A stretch of DNA of 64,000 nucleotides, taken from positions 5,295,717 through 5,359,716 of the forward strand of contig JAQFVV010000056.1 in assembly GCA_028023455.1 (NCBI GenBank), written 5' to 3'. Position numbers and translations under genes: made by a program. This DNA is from Epiperipatus broadwayi. Its lineage: Eukaryota > Onychophora > Udeonychophora > Euonychophora > Peripatidae. The notes under the pieces were generated by a model. It was not told the DNA's origin and ran no database searches. It saw only the letters and a list, made by a program, of their open reading frames with translations. This document shows positions 24,660-36,745 of this stretch, piece by piece (the first letter of the stretch is position 1; the number at the start of each line of letters is the position of its first letter).

Positions 24660-25079
24660 TCCATTCATGTTTAATCAACCAATTATTAACCAAATTTGTA
24701 GAAGTTTTATAAATATTCATACAATTAGTCAAATTATTTTTAATATAATATGTTTCATATATTTGTCTTCTTTTTGGATCTTTGATGAAATTTAAATATT
24801 TAATACTTTTTGTAGGTTCTATTCTATGGCCATATTACAAGTAGTGAATATATAATGCAGACCTATGATCACTTCTTTTAGTAGCATTGTTATGTTCTTT
24901 GGTTCTTACCTCTAATTGTTTTTGAGTATGTCCAAAGTAAATCATTTTACAATTTTGCATGTAATTTTATATACAATTCCTTTTTTGAATTGTAAATCAT
25001 CCCTTAACCTATACTTACCTATTAATTGATCAAGCCAATATTTATATTCTCATCAATATATTTTTATTATATCTTAAAT
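24660..25079 (-). pseudogene. Penelope-like element GIY-YIG endonuclease domain
   Basis: The minus-strand translation gives LQFKKGIVYKITC (GIY motif, about 24955-24995), then after one 1-base deletion KMIYFGHTQKQLEVRTKEH (YIG motif and conserved Arg), HNNATKRSDHRSALYIHY, and a tail RRQIYETYYIKNNL...NNWL. This is the C-terminal nuclease that Penelope-like elements carry downstream of their RT. The N-terminal linker continues across the hAT insertion at 29122-29227 (KKWIKLSYYPRIYNTLR) in the same frame. The RT itself is missing, replaced at about 29325 by an older RTE copy. One frameshift here and a stop-containing linker make it a pseudogene. Confidence 0.85.
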
Positions 25080-28000
25080 CACATATGGGCAACCTCCGGC
25101 CCTTTACAACTTTTAATCCGGCCCACCACTAATCTATTTCAGCCATGTTTGATTCCGATTGTCAAATTTTTGAATAGAGCCTAGCGAGAGTTGCGTTTGA
25201 TTATTACTTTTTGTGCAATTAAATAATTATGTTGTTTAATAAATTTATATTTTATATCTTTATTTAAATCTTTTAATGATTAAAATTTAAAAACTAAAAT
25301 TATTAATATTTTAAAATAGTGAAAATAAATATGAAAACGAAGTTCTTATCGATAACAAAAAAGCACGTCTTAATTAGCCGCATGGAACGTATTGAAAAGG
25401 TTAGAATTGAGCTGGTATTTTTCTGCCAGCTCATATTCATTCATATATATATATTATTAAAATCGCATATATATATATATTATTTTATAATAAATCTTAT
25501 ATTTTTTATACTAAAAATAAATAATAAAACTTCTTTTTAAAGGGAATTTTAAAAGTTTTGAAATAAATTAACTCGAGATTTTTTTTTTAAATGGAGGGGG
25601 GGGGGACAAAACATAAGATTTGCAGGTTTTTTTTATTATAAAAGTTTGCCTTTTGTTTTATTTCTAATTCTTAGAAATTCTTAAAAATAGAAGGAGAAAG
25701 AAAGTACAGTATAGAATTTTTCTGCAATTAGCTCTATTGTTGAAACTTTGATAGTGGAGGTATTTTCGTCTATTATGCTCATCAGTTTGGAATGTTTCCT
25801 CAGGATTATAAGTAACATTGCCAAAAAAAAAAAACTATAAATTACGGGATTGTTTTTTGTTGAGATTAATTGGGATTTTGCTGAAGATAGTGACAGGTCA
25901 AACCATGACAAGCATAGGATGAAATACTTCTCCCACAGGACCGTCACTGATCAATCAGGGTAGCTATAAATTGTTGCTGAGTGAACTTTGATTCCATTTT
26001 GCATAATAGAAATAGATATATAATATTAAGTATCTTAAATGTTTCAACAATAGAGCGTGGAATTATTGCTGGGAATTTTGTTATACTATGTTAAATTAGT
26101 TAAAACAAAGGGAGAGGGATTTAAACTTATATATGCTTTAAATATGTTTTTTATATGCATTTTATTGTAATTCATGTGTGAATCAGATTAGATTTTTCCT
26201 AATAATGTTAACTGCTCGATCTTGAAAGATCAATGAAAAGAATATTAGTTAAATAATTTGTACTGTATTTTTTTTAAAAAAAAGATAATGTTTGCATTTA
26301 ATTTAAGCTTGTATTTGTTCTTTATATATATAAAAAAGAGTTGGGAATGCTATAGGAAAAGAGAATATGGTTTTTTTTAATTAAAAGTGAATATAATAAA
26401 ATCTATTAAATGTCATATTTGAGTGTCACTGTTTACTCTGGTTTAGTAATTTAATTCAGTGTACATTTGGCTGAAATAAATTCGCATAAGATTAATTACC
26501 TTTTAAAAAATATATTTGGTGATTGCCATATTTGCATAATCTTTGAACATTTACAGACCAAGTTAAAATGTTGTGGCACAAAATGAAATATTAGAAATTT
26601 ATAACATTAAAAAAATGATACGTTCACAATTAATTATCATCAAAGAAACAAAAAAATTATAAAAGTTAATAAATTATTTACTGTTATTAAAAAAAAAATA
26701 TTCCCTATTATTTTTGCAAAAGCAATTTTTGTAAAGCCAGCAATGGCGATTTCTGCTTTTTCATATATTTCCTATGAGCAATCTTTTTTAAAAGAAAATA
26801 TTTTCAAAGACAATTCCCTATTAGTGATGTACTTTTTGGTTTAATAATAAATGTTTTACAAAAATATTATGTCATAATCATTAACAATTACTGAAAATCA
26901 CTTCTTTTTGTCTTATTTAGCTCCTCTCAGAATTAATATTTTGAATAGTTAAGCTGACATCATATGACACTGCAAAAACATCATTTTCTCTCATCAAGAT
27001 CTCTTTCTCATTTTGACTAGCAATGTGTGAACATGTTACAATGTATCATTTTGATAGCTTCATTGGGGTTGTGCCTTATTCAGTGTGTGCATTTATATTG
27101 TGTTCTATCTGGAGTGTAAAAATCAGTTTTTTTTTAATTTTAATATTTACATTGGGTTTGTGCTTGTTAAGTGCTTTGCATTTATATTGTTTTCTGTTCA
27201 GTATCTGCAGTGTTAAAAACAGCTTTGTTTGACAGTTCTGAATAAATAGCTTTGAAATTTAGAACAATGTCAGGGATTAACTAAAAAAGAAAAGAAAAGT
27301 AGATACAGAGAATCATCAATTTCAAGACAACTGGACAGACAAGTACTATTTTATTCTGAATAAAGGTTTGCCTATATGTTTGCCGTGCAATGAATCCATA
27401 TCAGTCAATGAAGAATACAACTTGAAAAGACACTTGACTTCAAAACATGTGGATCACCAAAAAATTGATTGACAACTATGAAAAGATGAAATAAAGAAAT
27501 TAAAGAACTTGGATACCCAGTAGAAAATGTTCACCAAGTAATAAATGCAGCATGGAAGCATTGTGAAAGCCAGCTTTGTGTTAAATGAAAAATTTGCTAA
27601 GCATTCTAAATCATTTAGTGAAGGAGAATTTATCAAAGAATGTCTGTTGAATGTTGCAAGTATAATATGTCCTGAAAAAAAAAGATTTTGAGAATATTAG
27701 TTTGTCGAGATATACTGTTATCCAGTGGATAGAAATCATGGCTGATGATATCCAAAAAAAAAAAGAGAAGATTGCTAGATTCAAAGCATTTTCAATTGCT
27801 TTGGATGACAGCACTGATGCCTCTGATACAGCATAACTAGCAATATTTATTCAGGAAGTTGATGTGGATTTAATATCACAGAAGAATTTTACTTTGACCC
27901 TAAAACAGACAATTAATGGTGAAGATATATTTGAAGAAGTCAAAACAGTCTTCAAGATATTTGGGCTTAAATGGAGTTCACTATCTGGCATATGCACTGA

Positions 28001-29113
28001 TGGAGCCCCTGCAATGGTTGGTGCATGGAAGGGATTTATTGGAATAGTTCATGAAAAAGTAATAGAATTACAGATCCATCTGAAAAATTTAACAAATTTT
28101 CATTGCATTATCCACTAACAAAATCTGTGTGCAAAATCAATTAAATTTAGAAATGTTATGGAAGTTGTAGTAGCCAGTATTAACTTTATTAAGTCACATG
28201 TACTTAATCACTGCAATTTAAGGAATATTTGGCAGACTTATTTTCAGATTATGAAAATGTGTCTTATTGTGAAGTGAGATGGTTGAGTAAAAGTAAAAGG
28301 TTAAAATGATTTATGATCTGAGACAAGACAGCAGATTTTATGGACATAAAAAGAAAAAACAATTAACCAAGTAAGAGATGATGAGTAGGTGTTTGATTTA
28401 GCATTACTCGTAGATGTCACTGGATACCTAAATGAAAATCTTAAATTGCAAAAACCAGGACAATTGATTCATGAACTGTATGGACATGTCAGTACTTTTT
28501 GTAATAAACTAAAATTGTTGGAATATCAGATAAGAGCTAAAAATTGTTACCATTTTTCTATTCTAACAACTCATAAAAATATCCCTTATTATTGTTATGG
28601 AAATGAACTGAAGGCATTAATAGAGCAATTTGATACAAGGTTCACTGACTTCCAAAATAAAGACTCCATATTCACTATATTTTCTCATCCGATAGATGCT
28701 GATATAAATAATGTGCCAGAAAATTTACAGATGGAACTTATTGAGGTTCAAGCAGATTTAGTGCTAAAATTACAGTTTAACAACATTGCTTTGATGGATT
28801 TTATAAACATTTGGTGGAAGAAAAATATAGAAATGTATTGCCTTTTCCAAAAGAATTTGGAGAACAATAATGGACAAAAGCCTTGAAAATTCTATGTGAT
28901 TGTTCTTAAGCAGTATTCCCATCAACATTGATAGTCTCATTATTGAAGTACAAGGCAAATCCTCACATTAAATTGTTATGTCATTATTATGAAATTTATA
29001 TAGCCCTTTATCATTCACTATTATATTGTACTATTTAATTATTTGGTCCGGCCCTTGACTCGAAGACAAAAAGATAATTTGACCCCTGAACTAGGAAAGG
29101 TTGCCCATGCCTG
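25080..29113 (+). mobile_element. hAT DNA transposon, near full length
   Basis: Left terminus CACATATGGGCAACCT; right terminus, reversed, CAGGCATGGGCAACCT (13 of 16 match). Both are followed inward by GGCC-containing subterminal sequence (CCGGCCC / GGGCCGGACC). The flanks TCTTAAAT (25072-25079) and CCTTAAAG (29114-29121) are diverged 8-bp target duplications. Removing the element plus one duplication restores the Penelope-like reading frame (…IYNTLR-YNKNI…), which independently confirms the boundaries. The + strand carries a decayed transposase in its right half. The left 2.2 kb (25100-27266) has no recognisable coding sequence. Confidence 0.92.
27267..28990 (+). pseudogene. hAT transposase, BED-finger/GTF2IRD2-like family, decayed
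   Basis: The ATG at 27267 (MSGIN) leads into a shifted frame with a BED-like zinc finger: CLPCNESISV...NLKRHLTSKH (27378-27460; two Cys, two His). Then follow FSIALDDSTDASDTA (about 27790), ICTDGAPAMVGAWKGF (in the frame 27864-28118), VRWLSKSK (28275) and IHELYGHVSTFCNKLKLLE (in the frame 28389-28886). This order matches the hAT-derived GTF2IRD2/ZBED-type transposases known in animals. Several frameshifts and in-frame stops (for example after DASDTA and after HCIIH) inactivate it. Transposase would bind the terminal repeats and cut and paste the element. Confidence 0.88.
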
Positions 29114-29121
29114 CCTTAAAG

Positions 29122-29300
29122 TATTATAAATCCTAGGATAATATGAAAGTTTAATCCATTTCTTACTTGATTCATTATTACTATTATCAATACCATCATT
29201 ATTCTCAAAAAATTTATCATCTACCATAGATTTTTAGAAGTAGAAAACAATGCAACATCAATTGGGTGGGGGGTTGAACATGTATAAATAATTTGATAAC
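29122..29300 (-). pseudogene. Penelope-like element, linker upstream of GIY-YIG (continuation)
   Basis: The minus-strand frame MVDDKFFENNDGIDNSNNE then KKWIKLSYYPRIYNTLR ends exactly at the hAT target duplication and resumes at 25079. The part to the right is lost at the adjoining older RTE copy. Confidence 0.75.
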
Positions 29301-30230
29301 CATTTTTTTTTAATTTTCAATTGTTCCATGACCAGAGGCAGTAGTTAGTGACTGAAAGTAAAAGTGTAAGAATGCTTCAACTGCTTATCTAAACTGTTAT
29401 ATGATTATGACCTTTAGTTATTTGCCAAAGTAAACTACTTTCAAAATGAATTAAGACTTCAAAAATTAGCAAAGTTGTTTATTATTTAATAAAACACTGC
29501 TAATTTGGTAAAATAAAAAGACACAATTGATTAGAAAATGTATTCTAAACTCACAAATATTGTAAATATACAGGAGTGGGTTTCATTATTAATAACAATT
29601 AGATATTATCACTGAGAGGATTGATTGTTTATAAGATGCAATGGCAATATTAAGATTATTTATTCAATTTAATGGAAGATATCAAATGCAGATTTCATGT
29701 TTTTATACCAACCAGTTCTTATTCTGATGAATAAGTAAATGATTTTTATTTAGATGTTTAAAATGCTTTTGACTAATAAATAATATTTTAAAATTGTTTT
29801 GGAAGATTTTAATGTTAGAATTGGAAAATAATTGAATGATGAGCCTACTGAGATTAAATTTGGAAATGATAAAAAAATGAAAAAGCAAGTAATCTTGTTG
29901 AATTTTCAAAAAAAAAAAGTATACATTATGATTTTTTTTTTAAAGATAAAATCCAAAATGGAAATTGATATAGAAATAAATATCCAAATGAAGATATAGT
30001 GAAGTTGAATTATATTTTAATCAATATAAAATATTGATTAAAAACCTATAATAATATTTGATAGATTCAACACAGTAAATAATAATCAATTAGTAAGATG
30101 CAAAGAAGCATTATTAGAAAACTAAAGATAAAAATTATGTAAAAACACAATATCAATAATCAATATTTTTAATCTTCAAAAATATTTCAATGAATTTAAG
30201 CTAGAATATGTAAATTATTTTAAATATTAA

Positions 30231-30914
30231 CTCATTTTTTGCTAGTTACAGCTAAAAATGTGACGGTTTCATATCGGCTTCAAGTCGTTCTAATTCTGTC
30301 ATTTTTAATGCTACCATTAAGATTTTGCATTATTTTTAAAGGTTATAAAAAGTTCCGTAAGATGCTGTCCTCTCTTGAATTATTTTACAAGTAAAAAAAT
30401 CAATAAAACTGACATTGAAGATATAACAAAGGAAGAAGGCTGTCCTTTCTTTAATCTGATTGGCTGTTAAATTTCGACAACAAAGAAAATGATTGTCAAT
30501 AACTAAAGAGTTACAATTTTTTTTCTTTCATTTCGAAAATGATAAACAAATGTTTTAGACCATTTTAAAAGTATTTTTTGACAAATTATAAATTATTTTG
30601 ATAAAATATGCTAAAAATAAAATTATTTTAGAAAAATAGTTAAGACTTTAGCAAAAAATATTTACTTTTCCACAACATAAAATCGGGAAAGAAATCACTG
30701 ACATCAGCAAAACTTTTTGGTTGGTGAGTAATGTTCATTTTAGATTTGCCGCTATCAAATATTTTTATAATTATAAATAAAAATTTATTTTTGAAACAAA
30801 GTGAATATAATATTAAAAGATGAATATATTTTGATGCTTGAGTTTGTGAATTGACCAATTAAAAGTTTAGACTTTTACCTCACTCAGCCAATAAAATAAT
30901 CAGCAAAAAAGAGG
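30231..30914. mobile_element. TTAA-flanked non-autonomous DNA element (piggyBac-like)
   Basis: Inside the decayed RTE copy, RTE homology stops at 30230 and resumes after 30915. TTAA flanks both sides (30227-30230 and 30915-30918). The ends CTCATTTTTTGCTAGTTA and, reversed, CCTCTTTTTTGCTGATTA are imperfect inverted repeats. Removing the element with one TTAA gives AATATTAAGAGACTTC, alignable to the intact RTE (AGTATTAGTAGATTTT). TTAA-specific insertion is the hallmark of piggyBac transposases. No ORF is present. Confidence 0.8.
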
Positions 30915-31145
30915 TTAAGAGACTTCAATAATAATTCAGACTTGAATGAAATCAATAGAAATGATACACTAATATGAACTTATACATAGTGATACCAAAA
31001 AAAAGTTAATGATGTAAGGAAATATAAATGGAAATTGACAATGAAAGCTACACATGAAATAAAGTCTCAAAAGCTAGCACAATATTTTGGCATTGAAGAA
31101 ATAGGAAGACAAAATGGCATTATAGCTGTAAAAGAGAAAAATATC

Positions 31146-31375
31146 ATGAATACAATTTATCCAAACCACTTAGAAAACTCTTTATTCATACATATATACA
31201 TATACTTACATTTCGACTGTCCTGCACTCTTCTTCAGAGGCAATTTTTTTTAAAAGATTAAAGTGAATGGACTCTGAATAAGACCAGACAGTTGAAACAT
31301 AGGTATATGTATATATGTACAAATAAAGAGTTTTGCTAAAAAGTGTTCAAAGTGTTTTAGATAAATTGTATTCAT
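31146..31375. mobile_element. Head-to-head pair of Penelope-type 3' tails
   Basis: The segment begins ATGAATACAATTTATCC and ends GATAAATTGTATTCAT, with inverted arms of about 90 bp each (AATAAAGAGTTTT, ATATGTATATATGTA). The left half, reversed, reads CCTCTGAAGAAGAGTGCAGG then ACAGTCGAAATGTAAGT, a motif like the tails of Penelope-like elements. The right half is a diverged partner (ACCAGACAGTTGAAACATAG). It interrupts the older RTE copy. The classification rests on motif resemblance only. Confidence 0.6.
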
Positions 31376-32370
31376 AGAATATTACAGCAAAATAAAGAAA
31401 AGTGTGATTTGGTAAAATTTATGAAAAATATAAATTTATATGGGAAAGCTTCATAATAAACTATATAGTAACAAAGAGCAAAAACAAAACAAAATAGCTC
31501 CTATAATTACAACATCTTTTAATTAAAAGTGATATGCAATTAAATATGTAATATATGAAAAAGCTCCAGGGAAATAATGAAATTATTATTAATATCTTAA
31601 AAGAAGTAAGTAAATATAAATAGGTTGCTAACAAAATTATATACTAAGTATTTGAATGAGAAAGATATACCAAATAATTGGAAGATTATAGTAATCACAT
31701 TACTATTTAAAAGAGTTGAAGAAAATATTAGAAATTACAGATCTGTCAGTTTTTTATTACTTTTATGCAAAAATTTTATTAAGATCAGTATAATTTGTCT
31801 GCATAGAATTTTGAACTCAAACCATAACAAATGAAAAGCCTGGATTTAAAATTGACTTTTGCATTGTAGATCGATTAAGAAAAGTTATAGAAAAGATCAA
31901 TGAGCAGTGAATTTTTATTATGAAAAGATATCTGGCTCTACAAGCACTTCTGGGATTAAAGTTTTAGAACCTCAAGATGCTGGCAACTTTCAAAGAATTC
32001 TTATCTGTTGCAAATTAGTGATAAATTTACATGGTAACACTAAAAAGATGAAGGATTTGTGACAGGTGAATTTCATATCTTTAAAACTTTTCAAAATTAA
32101 AATACCAAAATAAATAAATAACTGGAAATTACTTGAATGATTTGATTTTGAATATAATGTGGTCGTTTGCAAATAATGTTTCAGAACTTCAGAAAATGTT
32201 ATGAGTTATCATTTGAAAACAAAAATGTAGGTCTGTTTTTATAAAGATTAAATACTAAAGCAATGATTAATGGTTTTTCTCTTGAATGAAAATGAAGATT
32301 GATAATAATGAATCGGAATGAATTAATAGCTACAAATATTTTAATGAGATTATTAATACAGATGGAGACG

Positions 32371-33546
32371 TTTTAGATGTGGTTTTTTCAGATACTGTAA
32401 CATAATTTTATATACTATATGTGCAACAAAAAAATATTATAAGTTTATAATGAGTAAATGGGTTTTAGGTCAACCAAAGCTTAACAGAAAATAATTTGAA
32501 GAAATTGCATTATTTTCCCTAATAAGCATGAATTTTTTTAAATAATTTTCTGAAAACTTATTGTTAATATCATATTTGTAAAAACTTTTCCTAATAGTAT
32601 ATTATCATTAACGGACTCATTCATAAACTATTACGTCAATCTAATTCAGGGAAAAAAAATTGAGGTAAGAATTGCGATGCAAGTAATTAAAGGATAGAAA
32701 TGTTGCTCAAATGTGCAATCCTATTGCAGCAGTTTGTGCTGAGAGATAATAAAAAATGGTTTGCCTATAACAGTCATGTGACAGAGACCCCTAGAAGTGA
32801 CAGATTGAGTTTTAATTCAGAGGTATTTCTTTAGATTCTGAATCCATCTCTCTACTTGCTCTAAATAGTACAGGATACCTGCAAAGAATTGACTATTGGC
32901 ATGACAGGATCAAGACGACAACTATGGAAAGGAAGGGGGGAGTGTATTTATGTGACTGAAACAGCAAAGGAAAAGAAAATTGAAATACAATGAAGCAAAG
33001 AATAACTACTAATATTTATAACTAAATTCATCATCGTAATAATATAATATCTATCTCAATGATACAAAAGTTTTATTGCTTTGTAATATGGTTCTAAATA
33101 AAAATTATTATTAAAGTTTATAATAATATAATCTAAAATAAGACAGGTCCAGAACAAGTTGTGATAAGGAGATGGCAAGTAATGATAGTTTACCACTCAT
33201 AGTGAGCCATTTGTTCACAGACTCTTTGCCTGCAGATCCAAATTTGTAATCAGGGAAAATATGAAATAAATATCACTATGAGCCATTTATAATAACATTT
33301 ATATACTATATATAAAGTCAAAAGTAGCTTCATTATTGTAGATGGTATAGAAATTAAAAAGCTTGTATATATAATTTATGTTAAAAATTCAGATTTTACT
33401 TTCTATCTGCTGTTTGGTTGGTTACAATTTAGATTTTAGTTTTAAAAAAATTATCTTTAAATTGTAACAACAATTTTATAAAAAAATAAATATCTTTATA
33501 CTTTTCTGTAATTTTTTCATTCCGAATTACAATCAATATTAAAATA
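32371..33546. other. AT-rich stretch without gene
   Basis: No recognised gene. A slightly less AT-rich part at 32650-32960 has no clear reading frame. Confidence 0.5.
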
Positions 33547-33685
33547 TGTGGCTTGGTGCAAGAGTAGAGTGGCCGATTCTGAAACTCAAGGATAATCCGT
33601 AGATTGTACTCAGCTCTATCAAATTCTTGGTGAACAAACTTCTTATGAACATCCTGAGCAATAAACCATTGGATTTTTTTTTTTT
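33547..33685 (+). repeat. tRNA-like SINE family 1, copy A
   Basis: It starts GGCTTGGTGCAAGAGTAGAG (A-box-like), followed by TGGCCGATTCTGAAACTCA, and ends ATAAACCATTGGATTTTTTT with a T-run. The same start, middle and end recur at 36633 (minus), 45992 and 47521. The shared layout with internal divergence indicates an old SINE family. No source tRNA can be assigned by eye. Confidence 0.65.
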
Positions 33686-35904
33686 AATAATAATACAGTC
33701 AATATCAACTTTTCGTCATTCTATCTATTCTTAGTATTTTTATCATACAATAGTAATTTTTTTATTTTAATAGTTTGAAATAACGACATTACTTTATCAA
33801 CCTGTCATCAAAATCATCTTATTGTTGTTCAAAATAGATAATAATAGTAAGACATTAAAAAATAATTTTAAAAAGGCAAAACTGATGACAGTAAAAATTA
33901 GAAAAGTAAAGGCAACTCTCCTTGCGAATGGTTTTTATTTAAAAGACGAAGGATGAAGACCAGTAATCATTTTAATATTAGAAAAAATAAATATGACCAG
34001 TATATAATCGATAGTTAATAGCATTCTAGGGAGTCATGTGGATTTCCAGCATAGAAAGCGACAACTTGAGCTAAGATCAGTGAATCTTTAGCTCTCGAAT
34101 TACACTCTACCAGTAGCTAAAAAAAAAAAAAAAGATTAGACGGAGTTTTGTGTTGGTATTTTTAGAATCTTTTTTTTTGTCAGTTTAATTAATTATCAAT
34201 TTTTCTTAGTATTATTCACTCTTTATATTTAGATGAACATACATGTTATATCTCAGATTACCGATACATCCGAAATGTTATCTAATTACATGTTTCATGT
34301 ACATTATAATTTTCATCAAAAAAAAAAAAGAAATTTGTCTCTCAGTGATGGTACAATTCAAGGAAATAAATATGTATGTGTACACACATATTTTTAGTCT
34401 CTATCTGTTTAATTTTTTTTTTTTAATTACTGACATTTTAAAAAAACGACAAGAATGTTGTTTTTAAAATAAGTGTTTTGAGATTTAAGAGTTTTCATTT
34501 ATATGGACTTATAACGTCCATAAATTTATGACTTCTTATCAGAATACGCAAAAACTATGTTTGTTTAGGTTTGTAAAAATATATATATATACGGCTACAA
34601 AAACTTTCAGTCCCCAATTTTATTTATTTTTTTATATTTAGTAATAAACTTAGTTTTGAAGAGACCATAAATTAACGTTAGTCATTGTTAAAATATCTAC
34701 GAATAATAAGTAGGAATTTTATTACTATTAAAATTTCACTTTAACACAGACACTCTTGTGTATATATATAATCAGCAATAGACAAGGAAACATTATTTTT
34801 CATTGCATTTAAATTATTGTACGATTTGAGAAAGTTGTAGTTTTGTTTTATATACGGTATATTGATTTATACTAGCTTGTTTTGTTTTTTATTTCTAAAG
34901 CGAACATGTGCTTTGTATGGAATTGTAGTATTTTTCAAGACTTTATACTGATAATTATATTTTTACTTTTAGATCAATTTTTCTTATCAAATATGAATTA
35001 ATGCATATTATATATTGTACTTTAAAAAAAAAGTCACACATTTACTTACAAAATTAGCGCCTCATAACTTAACCCCCACTAATTTCGTATTAAAAAAAAA
35101 TGGGTATAAAAATTTAATATACTCTACAAATAAAATAAATTCATTTTATTTTATCTATTTTAAAATTATTGTTGCTTAAGAATTTTTATTTCATCAGATT
35201 TAAAATCATGATTGCAAATACTTTAAATTGTAACTTTTAATTCTATTTTGCATTTTTTAAAGGCATGCTTGTGTTCATACATATATATTTATATTGTACA
35301 CACACCAGTCATATTATTTTAAACAATTACAAAAATAAATTCTAATTATAACCGCCAGGAGTTCTGTTTTATATAGGAGTACATTGAACAGTATACCATA
35401 AATCTTTTAACAATAATTATTTTAAAAGTACATAAATTAATTCTCTCAATTTACCAATGAAAAATTTAATCTGTATAATTTAAATTGTAAAACATGAGCC
35501 CTGTAAAATGTATACTAATTTGAACACAATTAGTGAATACCAAAAGATTATATAAATGCATCAAAACACACACAGACAATGTCTGTGTATATACAGGGTA
35601 AATATATAGTCTTTTTCTTTAAAGAAATTAAAATTGTTAAAAAAAATGAATCTAGTATTAATAAATTTTATTCATATGAATACGGCAAAGTATTTCATAA
35701 CTAGTAATATATGTATACATTTACATCTTTATTGTTTACATATATATATATATATATGTGTATGAATTTACATGCATAGATAAAAGATAAAATATTTTAA
35801 ATATTTACTGCAGAGCAACAGTTAATAAGAAGGTAATATTCACAAGGTTTGCTGAGATGAGAGTTTAATTAAGCAGTTTTCTATTTTTCATTTTATTCTC
35901 TAGT
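33686..35904. other. AT-rich stretch without gene
   Basis: Poly-A/T and (TA)n runs only. The open frame at 34243-34467 is unsupported. Confidence 0.5.
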
Positions 35905-36072
35905 TGTAAATGACTAAATATTATTGACCGATATTGGATGGGTATCAAAGTTGACTGAGGGCCGGCTATCGGAAAAGCTACTGAAAATAATTTTAAGTGT
36001 ATTCGGTTTGAATTCGAACTCCAAATCATAGATCAGGCAGGAAATTTGCTATCATTGCGCCACGAAACTTTC
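35905..36072 (-). repeat. tRNA-derived SINE with A and B boxes (mollusc/cephalopod-like tail)
   Basis: On the minus strand, GTGGCGCAATGATAGC (A box, 36048-36062) and GAGTTCGAATTC (B box, 36010-36021) are spaced as in a tRNA gene. The downstream part TCAGTCAACTTTGATACC then CATCCAATATCGGTCAATAA resembles, from memory, a conserved domain of cephalopod SINEs. RNA polymerase III would have transcribed the ancestral element. The end near 35905 is uncertain. Confidence 0.65.
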
Positions 36073-36632
36073 ATTTATATGTATTTTTTGAAGACAGTCT
36101 CTTTTTTATTATTATTGTTAATTGCTTTATTTAAATTGATCGATTGAAAAGAATATTTATCTTTATAATATATATAAAGATTTTAATTAAAAACTTTATG
36201 TGATTTATTAGTTATAACAATTTAACGAAAATATATATTGTAAAAAGTGATAAAGTCATTATTCCACTTTTTTTTTCTATTTAAATATTAATAGAAAGAA
36301 AAGATGTTTGGTTAAATTTGCTAAGAAAAAAAAATCCCAATAATTCCAATATTATGAATTTTAATATAGATAGAAAATCGGTATCAATTTTAAACTAATT
36401 TTTGTTAAATTTTGCAAAAGTAAAATAAATTAGTTTTAAGAAAAATTCACTCGCTAAACCAAACCTAACAAAGTATTTATAGACATTTATAAAAACGACA
36501 AATGATTCATTTATATCAATTTAAGTAGGAATACAGTTTCAAATAAATTAATTAATACCAATTTTTAAGCAAACAAATCAAAATATTACATGTCATTTAA
36601 AAATAAAGGAATAAAAATTAGCCTAGTGTTAA
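36073..36632. other. AT-rich stretch without gene
   Basis: Nothing recognised. Confidence 0.5.
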
Positions 36633-36745
36633 ACAAAAAAATAATCCAATGATTTACTGCTCTGGAGTTCATAAAAGACCCGAACAACGAAATGATATCC
36701 ACGTACTTGGAGCTTCAGAATTCGCCACTCTACCAAAGCACTAAA
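36633..36745 (-). repeat. tRNA-like SINE family 1, copy B
   Basis: The reverse complement reads GCTTTGGTAGAGTGGCGAAT then TCTGAAGCTCCAAG, ending TATGAACTCCAGAGCAGTAA ATCATTGG, matching copies at 33547, 45992 and 47521. Confidence 0.65.

Larger units (their letters stand above)
29325..32370 (+). mobile_element. Older, decayed RTE-type LINE copy
   Basis: It follows the intact RTE element from its 5' UTR (29325-29420 versus 21744-21840) through the endonuclease (GGAAGATTTTAATG at about 29800 is the decayed GDFN), the linker (30925-31140) and the RT. The AAAGCTCCAGGGAAATAATG at 31560 corresponds to KAPGNDG, ATTAGAAATTACAG at about 31727 to IRNYR, and ATACAGATGGAGACG at about 32355 matches 24090. 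Frameshifts and stops occur throughout and the 3' quarter is missing. Two later insertions interrupt it (30231-30914 and 31146-31375). Confidence 0.88.

Noticed and set aside
22100-24732. Minus-strand open frames opposite the RTE ORF
   Set aside because: Shadow frames of the RTE gene; the part at 24660-24732 is real but belongs to the Penelope-like GIY-YIG tail.
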